Source of the DNA: Actinomycetota bacterium
Lineage (GTDB): Bacteria > Actinomycetota > Actinomycetes > S36-B12 > UBA5976
Direction: 5' to 3'
Assembly (NCBI GenBank): GCA_947452765.1
Contig: CANGDR010000001.1
Coordinates: 258,657 to 322,656, forward strand
Length of the DNA: 64,000 nucleotides
Below are positions 63,298-64,000 of this stretch, piece by piece. The position numbers and the translations under genes were made by a program. The stretch's first letter is position 1. The number at the start of each line of letters is the position of its first letter. Under the pieces are notes generated by a model. It saw nothing but the letters and a program-made list of their open reading frames with translations, searched no databases and was not told the origin of the DNA.

Positions 63298-64000
63298 ATG
63301 TATCCCTCACGTTTTGGATATGAAGCTCCAAAGACCGTCGAAGAAGCAATTGCGATTCTTGACGCTCATGGTGGAGAAGCAAAAATTTTAGCTGGTGGCC
63401 AAAGCTTGGTTCCGATGATGAAGCTTCGCTTCGCTTCACCGGAAATGTTGGTTGACCTAAATACCATCGCCGGTCTTGACTTTCACCGCGTGGATGCTGA
63501 TGGCAGCATCCACATTGGCGCACTTTGCCGTCACGAAGATCTAGAAAAGTCTGAAGTAATCAAGAAGAGCCAGCCAACAATTGCTGCCGCGGCATCTTTG
63601 GTTGCTGACCCAATTGTTCGTGCTCGTGGAACTTTTGTCGGCTCGGTATGCCACGCAGATCCTCAGGGTGACTGGGCCGCTGCATTGACTGCATTGGGCG
63701 GCCATATTGTTGCTCAAGGTCCAAAGGGTACGCGCGACATTGCAATGAAGGACTTTGTGATTGGGCCATTCCAAAACACTTTGGCATTCAACGAGATCGC
63801 AATCGAAGCTGTCATTCCTGCACCAAAGGGTATTGCTCGTGGCGGTTACTTAAAGCTCGAACGTCGTGTGGGTGATTTCGCAACTGCCTCTGTTGCGGTT
63901 TCGCTCGATATGGTTGGCGACACTGTTGCACGCGCAGGCATTGCACTTGCCGGTGTTGGTGGCCGCACGATCGATGCCACTGCAGCCGCTTCCGTTCTTA
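63298..64000 (+). CDS. Molybdenum hydroxylase FAD-binding subunit (CoxM/XdhB-like), partial
   Basis: Starts at ATG 63298 with AAAGGAAG upstream and runs off the window after 234 codons. The FAD-binding PCMH/CoxM domain has ILAGGQSLVPMMKLR (about 31-45) and RARGTFVGSVCHADPQGD (about 102-119). It carries electrons from the Mo/Fe-S subunits to acceptors in xanthine dehydrogenase, aerobic CODH or aldehyde/heteroaromatic hydroxylases. The HADPQGDW motif differs slightly from form I CODH HADPAAE, so true CO oxidation should not be assumed. Confidence 0.88.
   Translation, partial: MYPSRFGYEAPKTVEEAIAILDAHGGEAKILAGGQSLVPMMKLRFASPEMLVDLNTIAGLDFHRVDADGSIHIGALCRHEDLEKSEVIKKSQPTIAAAASLVADPIVRARGTFVGSVCHADPQGDWAAALTALGGHIVAQGPKGTRDIAMKDFVIGPFQNTLAFNEIAIEAVIPAPKGIARGGYLKLERRVGDFATASVAVSLDMVGDTVARAGIALAGVGGRTIDATAAASVL

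Noticed and set aside
63298-64000. Calling the operon an aerobic CO dehydrogenase
   Set aside because: Only the FAD subunit start is visible; CODH is proven by the CoxL active-site loop, which lies outside the window.

Overview
The window looks like a piece of chromosome from a streamlined, low-GC actinobacterium. The gene neighbourhoods are actinobacterial: rplU-rpmA-obg, nadD-(LCP-like)-rsfS-(histidine phosphatase), hrcA-dnaJ-rsmE-HIT-phoH-ybeY-CNNM-(CDA-like)-era, recO-uppS and glyS-dus-dgt-dnaG. Base composition appears close to 47-50 percent GC by eye, spacers are very short and many genes overlap by 1-4 bases. A freshwater planktonic lineage of the acI/Nanopelagicales type fits best, but that is inference and no 16S gene is present. 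There is no rRNA, CRISPR array, intact insertion sequence or prophage.

Layout. 1-6106: ribosomal proteins L21 (with a long Lys/Ala/Pro tail) and L27, GTPase Obg, an inverted sarcosine-oxidase-like gene, then nadD, an LCP-like protein, rsfS and a histidine phosphatase. 6107-6551: the only long gene-free stretch, holding tRNA-Ala(GGC), a 76-bp direct repeat that copies the tRNA 3' end plus its terminator, and a nested inverted-repeat structure. 6552-10958: a catabolic island with a Ser/Cys-type proline-racemase homologue, a DapA-family lyase, an EthD protein and a DUF1185 (AA_synth) protein on the minus strand, and a CoA-acylating semialdehyde dehydrogenase (mmsA) divergently on plus. 10936-21415: a DMT transporter, the histidine-utilisation operon hutU-hutI-hutH plus a membrane protein, and divergently a ureohydrolase (probable hutG), an aminobutyraldehyde-type dehydrogenase, ornithine carbamoyltransferase and an OYE reductase. 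21412-34000: a second DMT transporter, leuS, degV, competence genes comEA-comEC with holA, rpsT, lepA, a MOSC protein and hemW. 33903-43983: CIRCE-controlled hrcA-dnaJ, then RNA/ribosome maturation genes, era, an AI-2E transporter, recO and uppS. 43980-52175: a ZIP transporter, small proteins, glyS, dus, dgt, dnaG and tRNA-Asn(GTT). 52201-64000: a secreted GH25 lysozyme, purine nucleoside phosphorylase, a YtcJ-like amidohydrolase, a cupin-ureohydrolase-class II aldolase group, an Lrp regulator divergent from a Cys/Met-metabolism PLP enzyme, pirin behind a perfect 13-bp-arm palindrome, and the start of a molybdenum hydroxylase operon (xdhC, a 75-aa orphan and the FAD subunit, cut by the window end).

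How it works together: housekeeping blocks alternate with pathways for scavenging amino acids and amines (histidine, arginine/ornithine, putrescine/guanidino compounds, N-methyl amino acids, possibly a hydroxyproline-like compound), purines and perhaps heteroaromatic or CO-type substrates. This suits a small heterotroph living on dissolved organic nitrogen. The most novel parts are the racemase/DapA/DUF1185/EthD/mmsA island, the duplicated tRNA-Ala end, the structured element beside it, and several unassigned operators.
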